64,000 bases of DNA from Dactylonectria macrodidyma (Eukaryota; Ascomycota; Sordariomycetes; Hypocreales; Nectriaceae). Under the pieces are notes generated by a model. It had not been told where the DNA came from and made no database searches. It saw only the letters and a program-made list of their open reading frames with translations. The number at the start of each line of letters is the position of its first letter. The stretch's first letter is position 1. The DNA is taken from the NCBI GenBank assembly GCA_020744425.1, contig JAGMUV010000004.1:3658001-3722000 (forward strand), in the 5' to 3' direction. Made by a program: the position numbers and the translations under genes. Of the stretch, positions 53,425 to 64,000 are shown in pieces.

Positions 53425-54984
53425 TTACATGCGCTTGGGGTCGAGGTAAGCCATGACCTCCTGGAACGCGCGTCGAATCGATCGTCCCATGGCCTCGAGG
53501 CATTGCCATAGCTTGCGGGGGATGTAGTTGACGAGCCACAAGATGCCGGCGCCAATGTACCAGATGAGCTTCCCCAGACTGCCAAACAGGCCCTTGAGCA
53601 CATCGTAGGACATCTGGCCAAACGCCTTGATGAATCCGAGAATGGCTCGGGGCGTGTCGATGAAAATGGCCGCGAGCACGGAGCAGAAGCCGTCCCATAT
53701 GTCCTTAAGCGTGATGCTACGGAAGAATGAAAGGACAGCGGACACGGCTGTGTGCAGCAAGGACAAGAAACGTGTCAGCACGTTGAGGATGGCTTCGCCG
53801 ACGCTCTTCAAGCCGCGGCCAATCCACATAAAGAAAGTCTTGATGACACCGGGAATGGCCTTGACCACATCCCAAATAGTCTTCGCGAACAGCTTCAGCA
53901 GTGGAGGAATTTCCTTCATCAGGTCCCAAATCCCCATGCCGAATTCCATCAACACACGAGGAACTTCCTTGAGTACTTTCCACACCGCCTTTATAGCGTT
54001 GCCCAGCGCAGAAGGAATCGCCTTGATACCCTCCCAAAAACGCTTCGCTCCATCCTTCGCGAGGCCAGGCAAGGCCACGGCGAATTTCTTAGCGCGTGAT
54101 GGCAGCTCGACAATCTTGTCCTTGAACTGCTTGCACCACTTGGCGACTTTGTGACGGCTCTTCCACACGGACTTGCCAATCTCCTTGGGGATTGTGTAGA
54201 CCAAGAACTTGGGGATGTCCCAGACGAAGAATTGAATGAACCTAACGATGCCGTCTAGAGCCCGGCGCATTCGCCTCATCTCTTCCTGGTGCGCCGTCTT
54301 CCATCGCAGCCAAGCGCCGGCACGACGCGCGGGCAGGTACTGGACAATATCGCGATGGCCGTTTATCGCGGCCAGTCGCAGCGCAATAGCACCGTCGGGA
54401 GCGACCAGGCCGTCATCGGCACCGTAGTCTTCCATCAGGACCTTGACCAAAGCCAAGTGGCCGATCTCGGCGGCGAGCTGCAACGGTGTGCGGTTCGGGT
54501 ACGAAGACTGGCCGGCGCCAGTATCGTTGGCTATCCTAGAGACGCCAAAGGCATTGACGGTGGCGCCGAGAGCGACAAGCCTGCTGACCATGGGAGTCTT
54601 GCGCACGCGCACGGCAGCAAGAAGCGGCGTCTCGCCGTGCTGGCTCGTCACGTCTGGCGACACGAGGCCGCGGGAGACGAAGTCGGCGACGACATCGTCC
54701 CGACCACCCTCTATTGAGGCGAAAAAGGAGTTGACAATGTCGTTCTCGACGCAGCAAGCTTCGTATTCGTCGCCGCACGCGTCGCCCATGTCAAGGCGCC
54801 ATGAGAAGTGGGATTGTTGGCTCTGGGCGGGAGCGTGCAGGATCGGAAGGTTCAGGGTCGAGACCTGCTCGATGCGGGCGAAGAGGGAGTCATCGTCGGT
54901 GGCCGAGTATGCAGGGACCGGTAGCGACGAGGTGTCTGGAGGAGGATGGTATGTTGGAGGTGGTGGAAGGGTTTGGGCGCTCAT
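53425..54984 (-). CDS. Ankyrin protein with amphipathic 18-residue helical repeats
   Basis: Single exon, 519 aa. Residues 1-60 are Pro/Ser-rich. About 85-225 hold ankyrin repeats: HGETPLLAAVRVRKTPMVSRLVALGATVNAFG, NRTPLQLAAEIGHLALVKVLMEDYGA, and GAIALRLAAINGHRDIVQYL. From ~230 the protein becomes a long series of basic/hydrophobic helices. Residues 317-388 are four exact 18-residue units (W..ΦK.ΦP..Φ, listed separately). Further looser helices follow to the C-terminus (FLSLLHTAVSAVLSFFRSI, LIWYIGAGILWLVNYIPRKLW). No signal peptide. An 18-residue helix makes five full turns, so Trp and Pro line up on one side, which suits binding along a membrane or lipid surface. It probably sits peripherally on membranes, with ankyrins as the protein-binding end. 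Function unknown. Confidence 0.85.
   Translation of the reverse strand: MSAQTLPPPPTYHPPPDTSSLPVPAYSATDDDSLFARIEQVSTLNLPILHAPAQSQQSHFSWRLDMGDACGDEYEACCVENDIVNSFFASIEGGRDDVVADFVSRGLVSPDVTSQHGETPLLAAVRVRKTPMVSRLVALGATVNAFGVSRIANDTGAGQSSYPNRTPLQLAAEIGHLALVKVLMEDYGADDGLVAPDGAIALRLAAINGHRDIVQYLPARRAGAWLRWKTAHQEEMRRMRRALDGIVRFIQFFVWDIPKFLVYTIPKEIGKSVWKSRHKVAKWCKQFKDKIVELPSRAKKFAVALPGLAKDGAKRFWEGIKAIPSALGNAIKAVWKVLKEVPRVLMEFGMGIWDLMKEIPPLLKLFAKTIWDVVKAIPGVIKTFFMWIGRGLKSVGEAILNVLTRFLSLLHTAVSAVLSFFRSITLKDIWDGFCSVLAAIFIDTPRAILGFIKAFGQMSYDVLKGLFGSLGKLIWYIGAGILWLVNYIPRKLWQCLEAMGRSIRRAFQEVMAYLDPKRM
53821..54036 (-). repeat. Four tandem 18-residue protein repeats (54 bp each)
   Basis: Residues 317-334, 335-352, 353-370 and 371-388 each begin with Trp and have Lys at position 5, Ile/Val at 7, Pro at 8 and Ile/Val at 18 (WEGIKAIPSAL.., WKVLKEVPRVL.., WDLMKEIPPLL.., WDVVKAIPGVI..). 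The period is exact, with no gaps. Confidence 0.92.
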
Positions 54985-56412
54985 GGCCTATGACGTCGGT
55001 TGTGAATTCTAAGGTGGGTTGGTTACTTGCGAGAGGGACAGAGTCAGGTCAAGTAAAGTAGTAAAGGGATGCTTTGGATGCGGCTGGTTGAGGAGATACC
55101 GAGGTGGTATTTAACGAGGTTATTTGAAGCCATATTTGAAGCTGTGCGGCTGACAGGCTGACGGTTGGTGATATCTATTTCACTGAACTTGTGAGGGGCT
55201 TGGTTGGAAGTGGGAGATTGAACACAAGTCAGAAGCCTCTGTGAGAGCCTTGGCTGCGGTCTGAGCCTCTCTCCACAGCGCTGTTAGATCCCCGCCAACC
55301 CGCTAGCAGATGGACTCCACTAGGACTCGGGATGAGTCTAGAGTCTGCCATGATGGAGTGGAAGCCTGCGCCAACTTGCAACTTGTTAGAGAATGCACCT
55401 ACGCTACAGGTGGGCTTTACGGGCTAACGCTACGTTGGGCATGGCAGAAATGCATGAGCCCCAGCGCCATCCTCCATCATGCCACCTAGGAAATGTGCTA
55501 ACAGCCACTGAGCAATCGCCCTATGGCCCTCCCCCAAACCCAGCCTGTTGGTACGCCGAGGTTAGCGGTGGCTGAGTCCTCCCCTTTCCCCAACAACTTT
55601 CTCATTTACAAGACACATGGTGTCTACCCACCTATTTTTGGCCAAGAAGACGAGGTGTCTTCTAAGCGTCCTTGTCAGCCTCACTGCCTCGGCTTTTTTT
55701 GGTGTATTTTCTCCTCGTTTAAACACTTCTCGTGTTGTGTTCCATGTGACGGCCATCTGTCCCTCAGGCAATTTTTCTCCAGGTATCGTCGGATGCCCCT
55801 CTTCAGAAGTGCATGGCATGAACTGGATGGATGTCTGTCTTTGGATGCAGCAAGCGGCTGCTTATAGCACTGGATGTCCAGACTATGCCTTCCCTAGCTT
55901 CCCTAGCCATGCATGACTGTGTTCCTAGACGGACGGAGTTAAGAGTAAAGCGCAACACCTTGATCGCAAGTAATAGCTTCGTTACAAGCAAATGAACTGA
56001 ACCCAACCATGGCGCCCGCCAATGACGTTTTCGCACTCGCCATCCCGGGCTTTTGAACGAATGCACAGATCTAAACCCTCAGAAATTGGGTAACGCTGGG
56101 TTTATTAAGGGCAACAAAACCACAACCATCTAAACTCCATAATTATCCCACATCCCACTCCTACAATGACAACATCTACCCCAAACTGAGAAAAACTGCT
56201 CCAACTCTACTCCATCACCGAGTTGCGATCCCACTTCTACCCCAAGGCGTCACTTTGCCCCACATTGACGCCAAACCGCTGCAAGGTCGTGATACCGATT
56301 TGTCATCTTGATAAGGGCCTCATCTCAACCCGCCTTTCGCTCTCGTGAAGCCTTAAACCCCGGCCATCTCATTGCCATTCATCAAATAAGCAATTCCAAT
56401 CAAATACCCATC
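54985..56412. other. Intergenic, 1.4 kb, divergent promoter
   Basis: Between the ankyrin gene (minus) and the dehydrogenase gene (plus). Frames at 55523-55867 and elsewhere have no family character. Nothing else seen. Confidence 0.5.
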
Positions 56413-57678
56413 ATGACGTTAATCAGGGTAAGCGACAACCAGACTCTTAAGGGCCACAAGGCCATCATCGCCACGACTACCCCCGCGCCACCCGCTGCAG
56501 TTGAGGCCATCCGCAAGCAGTTTCCGGACCTTCAGTTAAAGCTCTACGTGGTTCCATGGGGCAACACGGAGATTGGCGGCGACTTCAAAGAGGAAGATTG
56601 GAAGGATACCACCCTGCTCCTCACGTCGACTGTGCTCCCGACCATTGAGCAGGCCCAGCGTATCCAATATGTCCAGCTCACCAGCGCTGGCGCCAACCAT
56701 ATCCTGAATAGGCCGTATTTCTCAGATACTAAGATCCCATTCTGCACCGCCAATGGCGTCCATGGGTTAGTTTTCCTCGAAATTGGCCATATTGGGCCCT
56801 GACAAATTAACGCAATGTAGACCTCAGATTTCTGAATGGATCGTCGCTACATTCCTCTCATTCCACCATCAATGTTCGTTCAATCACCTCAAAACTCAAT
56901 GTCCAATTCAGTGAGCTCAATCTAACTATGAATAGTGCAAACATATTATGGCTACCAGCAGGAGGGAAAGTGGAAGAGAGACTTAGATAACGCTGAGTCG
57001 TTGGACGATGCTGTTGGCAAACGAGTGTCAGTTCAATATTAACCACCCCCACAGAACCAAGTTTAACATTTTCACAGTGGCATTCTTGGCTACGGAAGCA
57101 TTGGTCGACAGACCGCCCGTGTTGCCAAAGCCCTGGGCATGGACGTACACGCCTACACTCTGCACCCCCGCACAACGCCCGAGTCAAAGAAGGATCACTC
57201 CTACTCCCCCGCCGGCCTCGGAGACCTAGAGGGCGCCTTCCCGAGCAAATGGTTTTCGGGAGGCTCCAAAGAAGAGATCCACGAGTTCCTCGGGTCCGGC
57301 CTTGACCTGCTCGTCATCGCCACGCCACTCACCGAACAGACCAAGAATCTGATTGCCAAGCCCGAATTCGAGATTCTCTCCAAGAAGAGGACCTTTGTGA
57401 CCAACATCGCCCGCGGGCCGATTGTAAACACGGACGATCTCATCGAGGCCCTAGACAAGGGGCTGATTCAAGGCGCGGCTCTCGACGTCACGGATCCTGA
57501 GCCTCTGCCCGAAGGGCACCCGCTGTGGAAGGCGAAGAACATCACCATTACTCCCCACGTTAGTGCCGCATCGAGTGCGTACTACACGCGGGTGTTGGAT
57601 ATTTTCAGGCTTAACCTGGAAAGGCTGAGCCAGGGTCGACAGCTCATCAATGAGGTCAACCGCAAGGCAGGATATTGA
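56413..57678 (+). CDS. D-isomer-specific 2-hydroxyacid dehydrogenase
   Basis: Exons 56413-56765, 56821-56873, 56936-57026 and 57078-57678 (introns 55, 62 and 51 nt) give 365 aa. The small 53- and 91-nt exons are fixed by frame and by family segments: GVHGPQISEWIVATFLSFHHQ, YYGYQQEGKWKRD and KRVGILGYGSIGRQTARVAK. The NAD-binding fingerprint GYGSIG is intact, although an Asp usual at the end of strand 2 is replaced in HAYTLHPRTTP. That basic/polar loop suggests NADPH preference (inference). Catalytic residues are Arg in NIARGPIVNTDDL, Glu in DPEPLPEGHPLW, and His in ITPHVSA. It reduces a 2-keto acid to a D-2-hydroxyacid; the substrate is not determinable. Cytosolic. It is convergent with a NACHT gene 113 bp away. 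Confidence 0.93.
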
Positions 57679-57791
57679 AGAACCAATTTGTTTAATAGTG
57701 AAAGAAGATACTTGAAGCTTTGAACTATGAAAACGAAACCACCCCAAGGAAAAACCGTTTCTTGACTGAATGAAATGAGTGACAAATATCC

Positions 57792-60700
57792 TCACGTCTT
57801 CTGCTGCTTATCCGCAATCAGACTCTTGATTTCTTGTACTTCCACCGCTCCATACGTCTCATCCAACAACTCAAAAACCCCAAGCGTCGTAATCTCCGGG
57901 TCCCATGCATTCGCCACAACCACTGCGTCCAAATCAGCGCCACCTTCGATAAAGAGCCTCACAATCCGTGCCCATCTCTCTGTGCCGTCCGAGCTGACGT
58001 CGTAATGCTCTATCCAGCCTCTTCGTCGGGCATCACGCAGATGACGCAGCAGAGCCAGCCAGGGAGTTGTGGATGCAAGGTTGTTGAAGCCTGTGTATTG
58101 GTGGTTGGGCCCGGGATTGGACTTGGAAGGATGTTTGAGGAGGTATTCAACGAGGCGAGGGTCTGAGAGCGGGAATAGCGTCTTGTTTCGAGAGCAGAGG
58201 AATTCGATTGCGTAGGACAAAAGAGGTGTCGGTTCTCGCTCATCCGTACTTTCGTCCTCCAACTTTCCATTCTGCAAATTGTCATCTGCCAACTCCCCAA
58301 TGATATACTCGGTCAGACCAAACTTGGCTGCCAGGAGAACGAAAGGGTTCCGGATAGGCGGAGCCTTCATCCGCACCTCATACGAGCCAAACGAGCTCCT
58401 AGCCCAGTGGTCAAGCGGATCCGAGGCCTTTTCCAACCAGTACCACGAGAGCGTGCTTTCCATGGCGTTCAAAAACCTCCGCTGCAGACGTTTCGGGTCG
58501 TCCGCGATGCATCTCGCGTGCGACATGGCCAGCGCAATGTCCGGGTACCACTCGTCGAGCCTGCGATGGTGCTCGACTTCTTCGAGCGGATGCTCGAGGC
58601 GGAGGAGGTATGATCTCAGCAAGCGGAGATGAGGATCAAACGAAGCGTTCCGTATACTCTGCAGACGGCTGCGTGCGCCGCTCGGATCCATGAGCCAGTC
58701 ACGCACAGTCCTGTGGATATAGGTGACCTTGTGCTCCGCGAGGCTTCGCGCGTGGTCGACGCGGTGGTTTTCATCCGCAAACTTGGTGGTGCGTAGATTA
58801 CCAACTCTTCGACGCCGATGGAGAGACAAGAGTCCGGAAAAGCGTGCGTGGACTTGAACTGCCGTGGCTTCGCATCGAGACACAATATCCTCGTCTGTGG
58901 CTTCTGTGACTTGGCGCTCAAGTGCAACGGCATCATCGCTTTTGTTGAGTGCGAACGCCAACTCCCATACGGTTAGGGAAGTGGATGACTCGTCCTTGAT
59001 GAAATCGGCGACTACCTCGCGCGCACATAGCAGTTGGAAGAGGACTGCAGTTTCCGCAATTTGAGCTTTGGTTTGGTCCTCAAAGACTAATTTGTTGAAG
59101 AACCCATCTAATTCTCTCGGGAAGCTCTCCAACGTTGCTTTCAAATCTTCCATGGTATCGCCTTTCCGAAAGAGACTCAACATCCGCTCGACCGCAAGCC
59201 GCACCCAGAGAAAGACGCCGTCCGCTCGTTGCACCGCGGCTTCAACCAAGCCGTCCCCCTCGTCTGCGCTTTTCTTGAAGAGTCTGCGAACGTATGCGTC
59301 ACCTCTCAGCTGATCCCTAGCATACCTGTGCATGTCCTCATACGTGAGGTCCTGTAGACGAGTATTGGGCACGCTGGTGCCGAACGCGTTCTCGAAGACG
59401 GACCACGGGCGAGACGAAAGACATAATTTGATGGCGCTGCCATTTTTGCCCGCCGAAATGGACCTGAAGAAGTCGACTATGCCGTTGTGGTCGCCGTCGA
59501 ATTCGTCTAGTCCGTCGACGAACAAGCAGATGTTCATGAGTGGCAGCGCGGTATCCAGAAGTGATTTGAACGCAGACATCAAGTCTGGCACCGTCCACTC
59601 CAGAGTGAGATTGATTCTCTCCTTGGTTGTCATCTGCCGCAACTTCTGCCACAATGTAGGGAACGTGGAGGGCATCAATTCCGGGTTCGCCGACAGGAGT
59701 TGATGGAGGAGATAGCGCAGCAGTCCAGTTTGTGATCTTTGCTCTTGCGAGCCGCTGGTCCAAAAGAAGAAACCCGCCGTGCAAACAGGACGTCCGTTGG
59801 CCCAGTGCCGCAGGTGGTCCATGGCGACGGGATGGTGAGAGAGAAATCGCACCAAGGTCGACTTGCCCGAGCCTGGTTTCCCAGTGATCCAGTAGATTGA
59901 GCCGAGATCGGAAGTACTCATCCACGACTTGAACTCGCTGCTGAAACGGTTACGATGAGTGTCGTCCAACACTGTCCCATCGAAAATCCACTCCAACGTC
60001 TGGCCGTGCGCTTCGGTGACTTCTTCTTCACGATCGTACATGCTCTTGTAAGCGAGCGCGTCGAGAAGAAAATCGTTGATGATTCCGATGGGTGCCAGTT
60101 TTGGTGGTCGGGGTCGATTGGTGTTAGGGCTAGCCGTGTCAAACATCATGTCTGAAGTGGTTTTCGAGCTACCTGGGCCGTCTTTCTCAAGGGTTGTCGA
60201 ATTTTCGACTCTTGTTGAGGAGTTGGACTTATCACCATTGTCCAGAGTCATGTCACGAAGAGACAGTGGAGACAGAGACAGAGAGAGAGCTTGTGTCATG
60301 TCCCCCACGGGACTATCGGAGATGTGATTGTTAGTCCCCTGTTGAATAAACCCATGCCACCAAGGCCTACCTTTGCGCACGTAATTCTTCCTGTCGCCGC
60401 ATGAGCTCAAAAAGACGAGGTCCAAGGGCGTCGACATTCTCGCGAGGCCAGACGGCGCTAAACTCCTCGGCGTCGACCTGGTCGGTATCGCGGTTGGTCG
60501 AGGAGAAGCGACCACGGTCTAGGTGCACGGAGAGGACTTGGCCGACCTTGATACACGCACGCTTCAGAGACTCTGTCTCGGCACTGTCTGCAGGTGGATG
60601 ATGGTTCTGCATCTGTTCGATGGAAAGCGACAGATCATCGGACAATGTCGCCAAGTCTTGGCCTGTGACCGACGACATGGGCGAGGATTCGACATCATGA

Positions 60701-60804
60701 AGTGCGACCGACGCGTGGTACACATCAGTGGCAGACTTCAGAAAGACCGCGAGTGTGTCCAGGAGGGACTGGTCAGAAGCGACAGCGGGAGCAGCTGATT
60801 CCAT
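57792..60804 (-). CDS. NACHT-domain STAND protein (second NLR-like)
   Basis: Exons 60804-60371 and 60312-57792 (58-nt intron, GTAGGC..GATAG) give 984 aa. An in-frame ATG at 60825 would add seven residues; 60804 has the better context (AAAATGG). Residues 1-140 are a helical N-domain of a type common before fungal NACHTs (SLLDTLAVFLKSATDVYHA, LMRRQEELRAQR). A linker rich in Ser/Thr follows (~145-210). The NACHT has Walker A ITGKPGSGKSTL with Lys295, FFFWTSGSQEQRSQTGLLRYLLHQLL, Walker B ICLFVDGLDEFDGD, and CLSSRPWSVFE. A DUF7791-like region follows (TYIHRTVRDWL near 640). The C-terminus has helical, weakly ankyrin-like segments (PFVLLAAKFGLTEYIIGEL, VRLFIEGGADLDAVV). A cytosolic signalling ATPase of incompatibility/defence type; the trigger is unknown. 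Confidence 0.92.
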
Positions 60805-61257
60805 TTTATAGCATGTAATGGGCACAGCGCTTGGTCAATTTGCTACGTCTACTACAATCCTATGGATAAAAAGTAACGAATTTAGCCTGGGTCTGTAATT
60901 ATGAGGCTACTCAAATTCTTCACCAAGTCTCACAATGTTTTGATAAGGAAGAAACAGTGAGATTTTTAGCGGTGAGGGGCATCGCTGGTTTATATAAGCG
61001 TCGCGACTTCACTGTTTCACGTGGCTGCGGTCGGATAATCGGAACATGACATGTATCTTCCATCTCTCATCCCTGTCTTTACGCAACACTCAACAACCAA
61101 TATCATCCAGCTTCGCAGCGACCTTCCGAATACGGTGAAGTCGGATGCTGGTAAATATCCACCGTATCCCTGGAGTCGGCGGTTCTGATGCATCGAGCCT
61201 CTCAATTGACGCGTAGAATCCAAGCTGTCTGACACCAGCCTGCTTCTCATCGTCGTC
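60805..61257. promoter_or_regulatory. Divergent promoter (NACHT / glycosylasparaginase)
   Basis: 453 bp between divergent start codons, with a TATATAA-like word at 60993-60999. No gene. Confidence 0.5.
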
Positions 61258-62298
61258 ATGGCCCGTCTGACAACACTTCTGTCCTTTGCCGTCCTAAGCG
61301 CGCCGGGCTTCGGGAGCCCCTCACCAGGGCTACCAATGGTGATCAACACCTGGGGCGGCGACTTTACCGCTGCGACGGATGCCGCCTTCTCAGCCCTGCA
61401 ACGCGATGGGTCTTCGGCGCTCGACGCGGTAGAGATCGGATGTCTGGCCTGCGAACGCAACCAATGCGACGGCAGCGTTGGGTTTGGCGGCTCGCCGGAC
61501 GAGAACTGCGAGACGACCCTCGACGCGATGATCATGGATGGCACGACGATGAAGTCTGGCGCTGTCGCTGCTCTCCGCAGAGTTCGCGATGCCATCTCTG
61601 TTGCGCGGCATGTCCTCGACTACACCACCCACACCTTGCTGGCAGGAGATTTCGCCACTGAGTTTGCGATTCAGAATGGTTTTAAGACAGAGAGCTTATC
61701 AACAGATAAATCAACGGAACAGTGCTTGGCATGGAAAGAAGCTCAGTGCCAGCCCAACTATCGACTCAATGTCAGCCCGGATGCATCCTCATCATGCGGC
61801 CCATATGTTCCGCAATCAAAGGGCATTCTTAGAGTTGCTGGTCAAGCATCTCACGACACCCTCTCACTCATAGCCCTGCACTCCGATGGAACCATGGCCG
61901 CAGGCACAACCACAAACGGCGCTTCACACAAGATCCCTGGCCGGGTAGGAGACGGCCCCATCACAGGAAGCGGCTCCTACGTCGACGGCGATGTTGGTGG
62001 TTGCGGCGCCACAGGAGACGGGGACGTCATGATGAGGTTTCTGCCTTGCTACCAAGCAGTAGAGAACTTAAGACGCGGCATGTCACCGACTGAGGCGGCG
62101 GAAGACGCAGTCATCCGGATGGTGAGGAAATACCCGGATATTTCAAGCGGTATCGTCGTCGTCAATAACAAAGGCGAGCACGGGGCGGCTGGTAGCGGCT
62201 GGACGTTTACCTACGCGTATAGAGGCGGCACGATGGGAAGCACGCAGGTCGTGACGGTACCCCCAATAGAAGTGCCTGCGGTCGGACTCGAGTTGTAA
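61258..62298 (+). CDS. Secreted glycosylasparaginase (N4-GlcNAc-Asn amidase, Ntn hydrolase)
   Basis: Single exon, 346 aa, the normal size. A signal peptide covers residues 1-19 (MARLTTLLSFAVLSAPGFG). The mature start LPMVINTWGG and DGSSALDAVEIGCLACERNQCDGSVGFGGSPDE are family signatures. The autoprocessing site is HDT with nucleophile Thr201 (GQASHDTLSLIALHSDGTMAAGTTTNG), followed by KIPGRVGDGPITGSGSYVDGDVGGCGATGDGD, which holds substrate-binding Arg and Gly residues. The precursor is expected to cleave itself into alpha and beta chains and to remove GlcNAc from asparagine, either in the vacuole/lysosome route or outside the cell. It is divergent from the NACHT gene. Confidence 0.94.
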   Translation: MARLTTLLSFAVLSAPGFGSPSPGLPMVINTWGGDFTAATDAAFSALQRDGSSALDAVEIGCLACERNQCDGSVGFGGSPDENCETTLDAMIMDGTTMKSGAVAALRRVRDAISVARHVLDYTTHTLLAGDFATEFAIQNGFKTESLSTDKSTEQCLAWKEAQCQPNYRLNVSPDASSSCGPYVPQSKGILRVAGQASHDTLSLIALHSDGTMAAGTTTNGASHKIPGRVGDGPITGSGSYVDGDVGGCGATGDGDVMMRFLPCYQAVENLRRGMSPTEAAEDAVIRMVRKYPDISSGIVVVNNKGEHGAAGSGWTFTYAYRGGTMGSTQVVTVPPIEVPAVGLEL

Positions 62299-64000
62299 CC
62301 AGCTGTTTACGAGGCATAATCACGAGTTGCAAATAGTCGAAGACAAAAAAAGCAATTCAAACCTATCAATGGTCTGGGCTTCGAACCCAAGTATGACCTG
62401 TAGGTCTTGAATGTCCTGGTCAAGATTAGTAAATTTTGGGCCGAATTCATGGACGTCGCCTTCCTTTATTATCAGCACATAGAGTTTCCCTCCGGTGAGC
62501 CCGATATCTAATGGCAACGGGGTGGGTTGATGAAGCCCTTAGTGCCTTGAGTCTGTCCCGTAATGTGACTTCGCATTCGTAAATGTGGTACTGAGAGACT
62601 GTACCACAAGTATCATCAGCGCTCTTATATTTCCTTCCGTCCTACTGATGAACAACTGGAGCTCTAACCCACCATCCCTTCATGCACCTTATTCTCGGCA
62701 ACGCCTCCGCTCCATCAGTCCCGAGTACGCACCCCTCAACACATGCATTTGCATTTGATACACTTTGATCTGAAGAGTAAGGATAGGTGCCTCGGACTCG
62801 TCAGGTAGATTCGTAACAGTAGGGCTGTCATGGCGTCGTCAAGAAGCTCGGTGGTGTCGGGATTTGCGAAGTCTCAAACCTCATCATCCCTCGCCAGGCC
62901 ATAACGTCTGATAACCATCGAGCCTAATCTCCTCCCCTTTTAAGTTTGAAAAGCCGCCCCCCTAAATCATGATTTGTGTCCATCATCTCTTGACACACTG
63001 GGTCCTCGGCCTGTGAGACACTTCCAGTCAGAGGGCTATCCTTCAGACTGACCTCCTTTTTTGGCTTTGGGGCTTCCTGCTGCTAGGGTTTTTGATGCCT
63101 TTAAATACGTACGCAAAGGATGCTCAATAGGCTTAAGTCAATCTCCTAACTCCAGAAATCCGTTGGTGGAAAGTGTCCGAGAGCAACCTTTGTGCCAACA
63201 AGCTCGCCCTTGATGGAGCCGGCATGCACTAGCCACTAACTAGTCCGAGACCAGTGTACCCATTTATCTTTGTTTTCACAATGGTGGCAAAGAGAATTCC
63301 CGCACTTAAACACGGTGAGTCACCCACTCACCCCGCAGCCTGCATGCCATCGCTGTGGAGCTAGCTCGACAGACCCGATTTTCCTCTAGCGACAGACATG
63401 CAAGGACGATTGGGGAGTTTTCCGAGATGTGGTGCTAGCGTGAGTGGAAAAGTGGAGAGGGTAGGAAGACAAGGGGTTTGATGAGAGTGTCAAGCATTAA
63501 GGGAACTCATCACCAAGGTGCTTGGTCGAGGAGCGCGTGCGGAACATTCCGTAGCGTTGACCAATGCGAAGGTCACAGCACAAGATCGTAGCTCTTCTGC
63601 TTAATCTCCCGAGAAAAAGTTCTTAACGACTAGACTTTTCGTCTTAAACTGGGTTAAGTGATGATAACAACAAAGAATTCGTGTCGTTTTCTTTTCTCAT
63701 TTTCCAGCAGGCTATTTTTCACATTCACTTACCACACATGAGATTCATCAAACCGTCAGGGTTTGAAACTCGAACTACTGTCTGGTGAAAGTCAGGTTGC
63801 CTAGAGTTGATCTAGAAATGCCAATGCGCTGGACGGCATAAACTAGCATGCGTGGATGTTGGGACTGGTATAGAAGAACTAACTCACATTTTATTTCGCA
63901 TGGATTTAGGAGCTAATCGGTCGGTTCATCTTCTTTCTTGGTCAAGTGAATTCAGCCGATACCGACCTCAGGTCCCACGGGGCTCGCACATGGCTCGCTA
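62299..64000. other. Right-end region without a supported gene, 1.7 kb
   Basis: I see no gene here. An ATG with a possible GTGAGT donor near 63281-63316 has no acceptor that leads to a convincing exon inside the window. It may be the promoter region of a gene beyond the edge. Confidence 0.4.

Noticed and set aside
61017..61595. 192-aa minus-strand frame overlapping the glycosylasparaginase start
   Set aside because: Ser/Arg-rich antisense shadow; the plus-strand gene is clear.
63281..63360. Possible first exon (ATG..GTGAGT) near the right edge
   Set aside because: No acceptor leading to a convincing second exon within the window.
1..64000. CRISPR arrays, bacterial operons, prophage
   Set aside because: No regular spaced repeats; spliced genes and a eukaryotic tRNA show a fungal nuclear genome.

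Overview
The window is filamentous-ascomycete (Pezizomycotina) nuclear DNA, most likely from a Sordariomycete. Genes carry short GT..AG introns (mostly 46-90 nt) with CTAAY-type branch points. The families seen are typically fungal: Zn2Cys6 regulators, NACHT/STAND receptors, DUF7580, DUF2456, AA9 and Upc2-like factors. All splice models were read by eye from splice signals, reading frame and protein continuity. Protein families were assigned from recognised motifs, without any database search.

Left end (1-11 kb): an immunity / regulated-cell-death island. It holds a partial gene of the fungal C2H2-associated N-terminal family (minus, cut by the left edge) and a 991-aa DUF7580-subtilisin (S8) protein (plus). 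Convergent with it, 108 bp away, is a 284-aa protein with the pattern of fungal gasdermins (RCD-1/HET-Q1 type). Next come a decayed ankyrin-like segment and a 1039-aa NACHT receptor (minus). The subtilisin plus gasdermin arrangement matches the known HET-Q2/HET-Q1 logic, in which a protease cleaves the inhibitory tail off a pore-former. The gasdermin and NACHT genes also share a ~140-150 bp duplicated upstream block at the same distance (140-147 bp) from their start codons, which suggests joint control.

11-24 kb: a cysteine-rich GPI-type surface protein, an amidase convergent with a Zn2Cys6 regulator, three small tandem genes whose products all begin Met-Cys-Phe/Leu (two with Gly-rich tails), and a secreted S28 peptidase. 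A tRNA-Asp(GTC) follows.

25-48 kb: a carbohydrate/secreted-hydrolase neighbourhood. It contains GH3 beta-glucosidase with PA14, a secreted alpha/beta-hydrolase-like protein, an MFS sugar transporter with five CreA-type sites in its promoter, a divergent DUF1593 / GH78 alpha-L-rhamnosidase pair, a Upc2-type Zn2Cys6 factor and a DUF2456 membrane protein. In its middle sits an apparently decaying pair: a homeodomain/C2H2 factor followed 6 bp later by a DEDDh-exonuclease-like gene with two in-frame stops.

48-64 kb: a long empty stretch, a secreted AA9 LPMO with a long Ala/Thr/Ser tail, and a ~227-bp MITE-like element with Tc1/mariner-style inverted ends. Then come an ankyrin protein carrying four exact 18-residue Trp/Pro helical repeats, a D-2-hydroxyacid dehydrogenase, a second NACHT protein and a secreted glycosylasparaginase. 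The last 1.7 kb shows no gene I can support.
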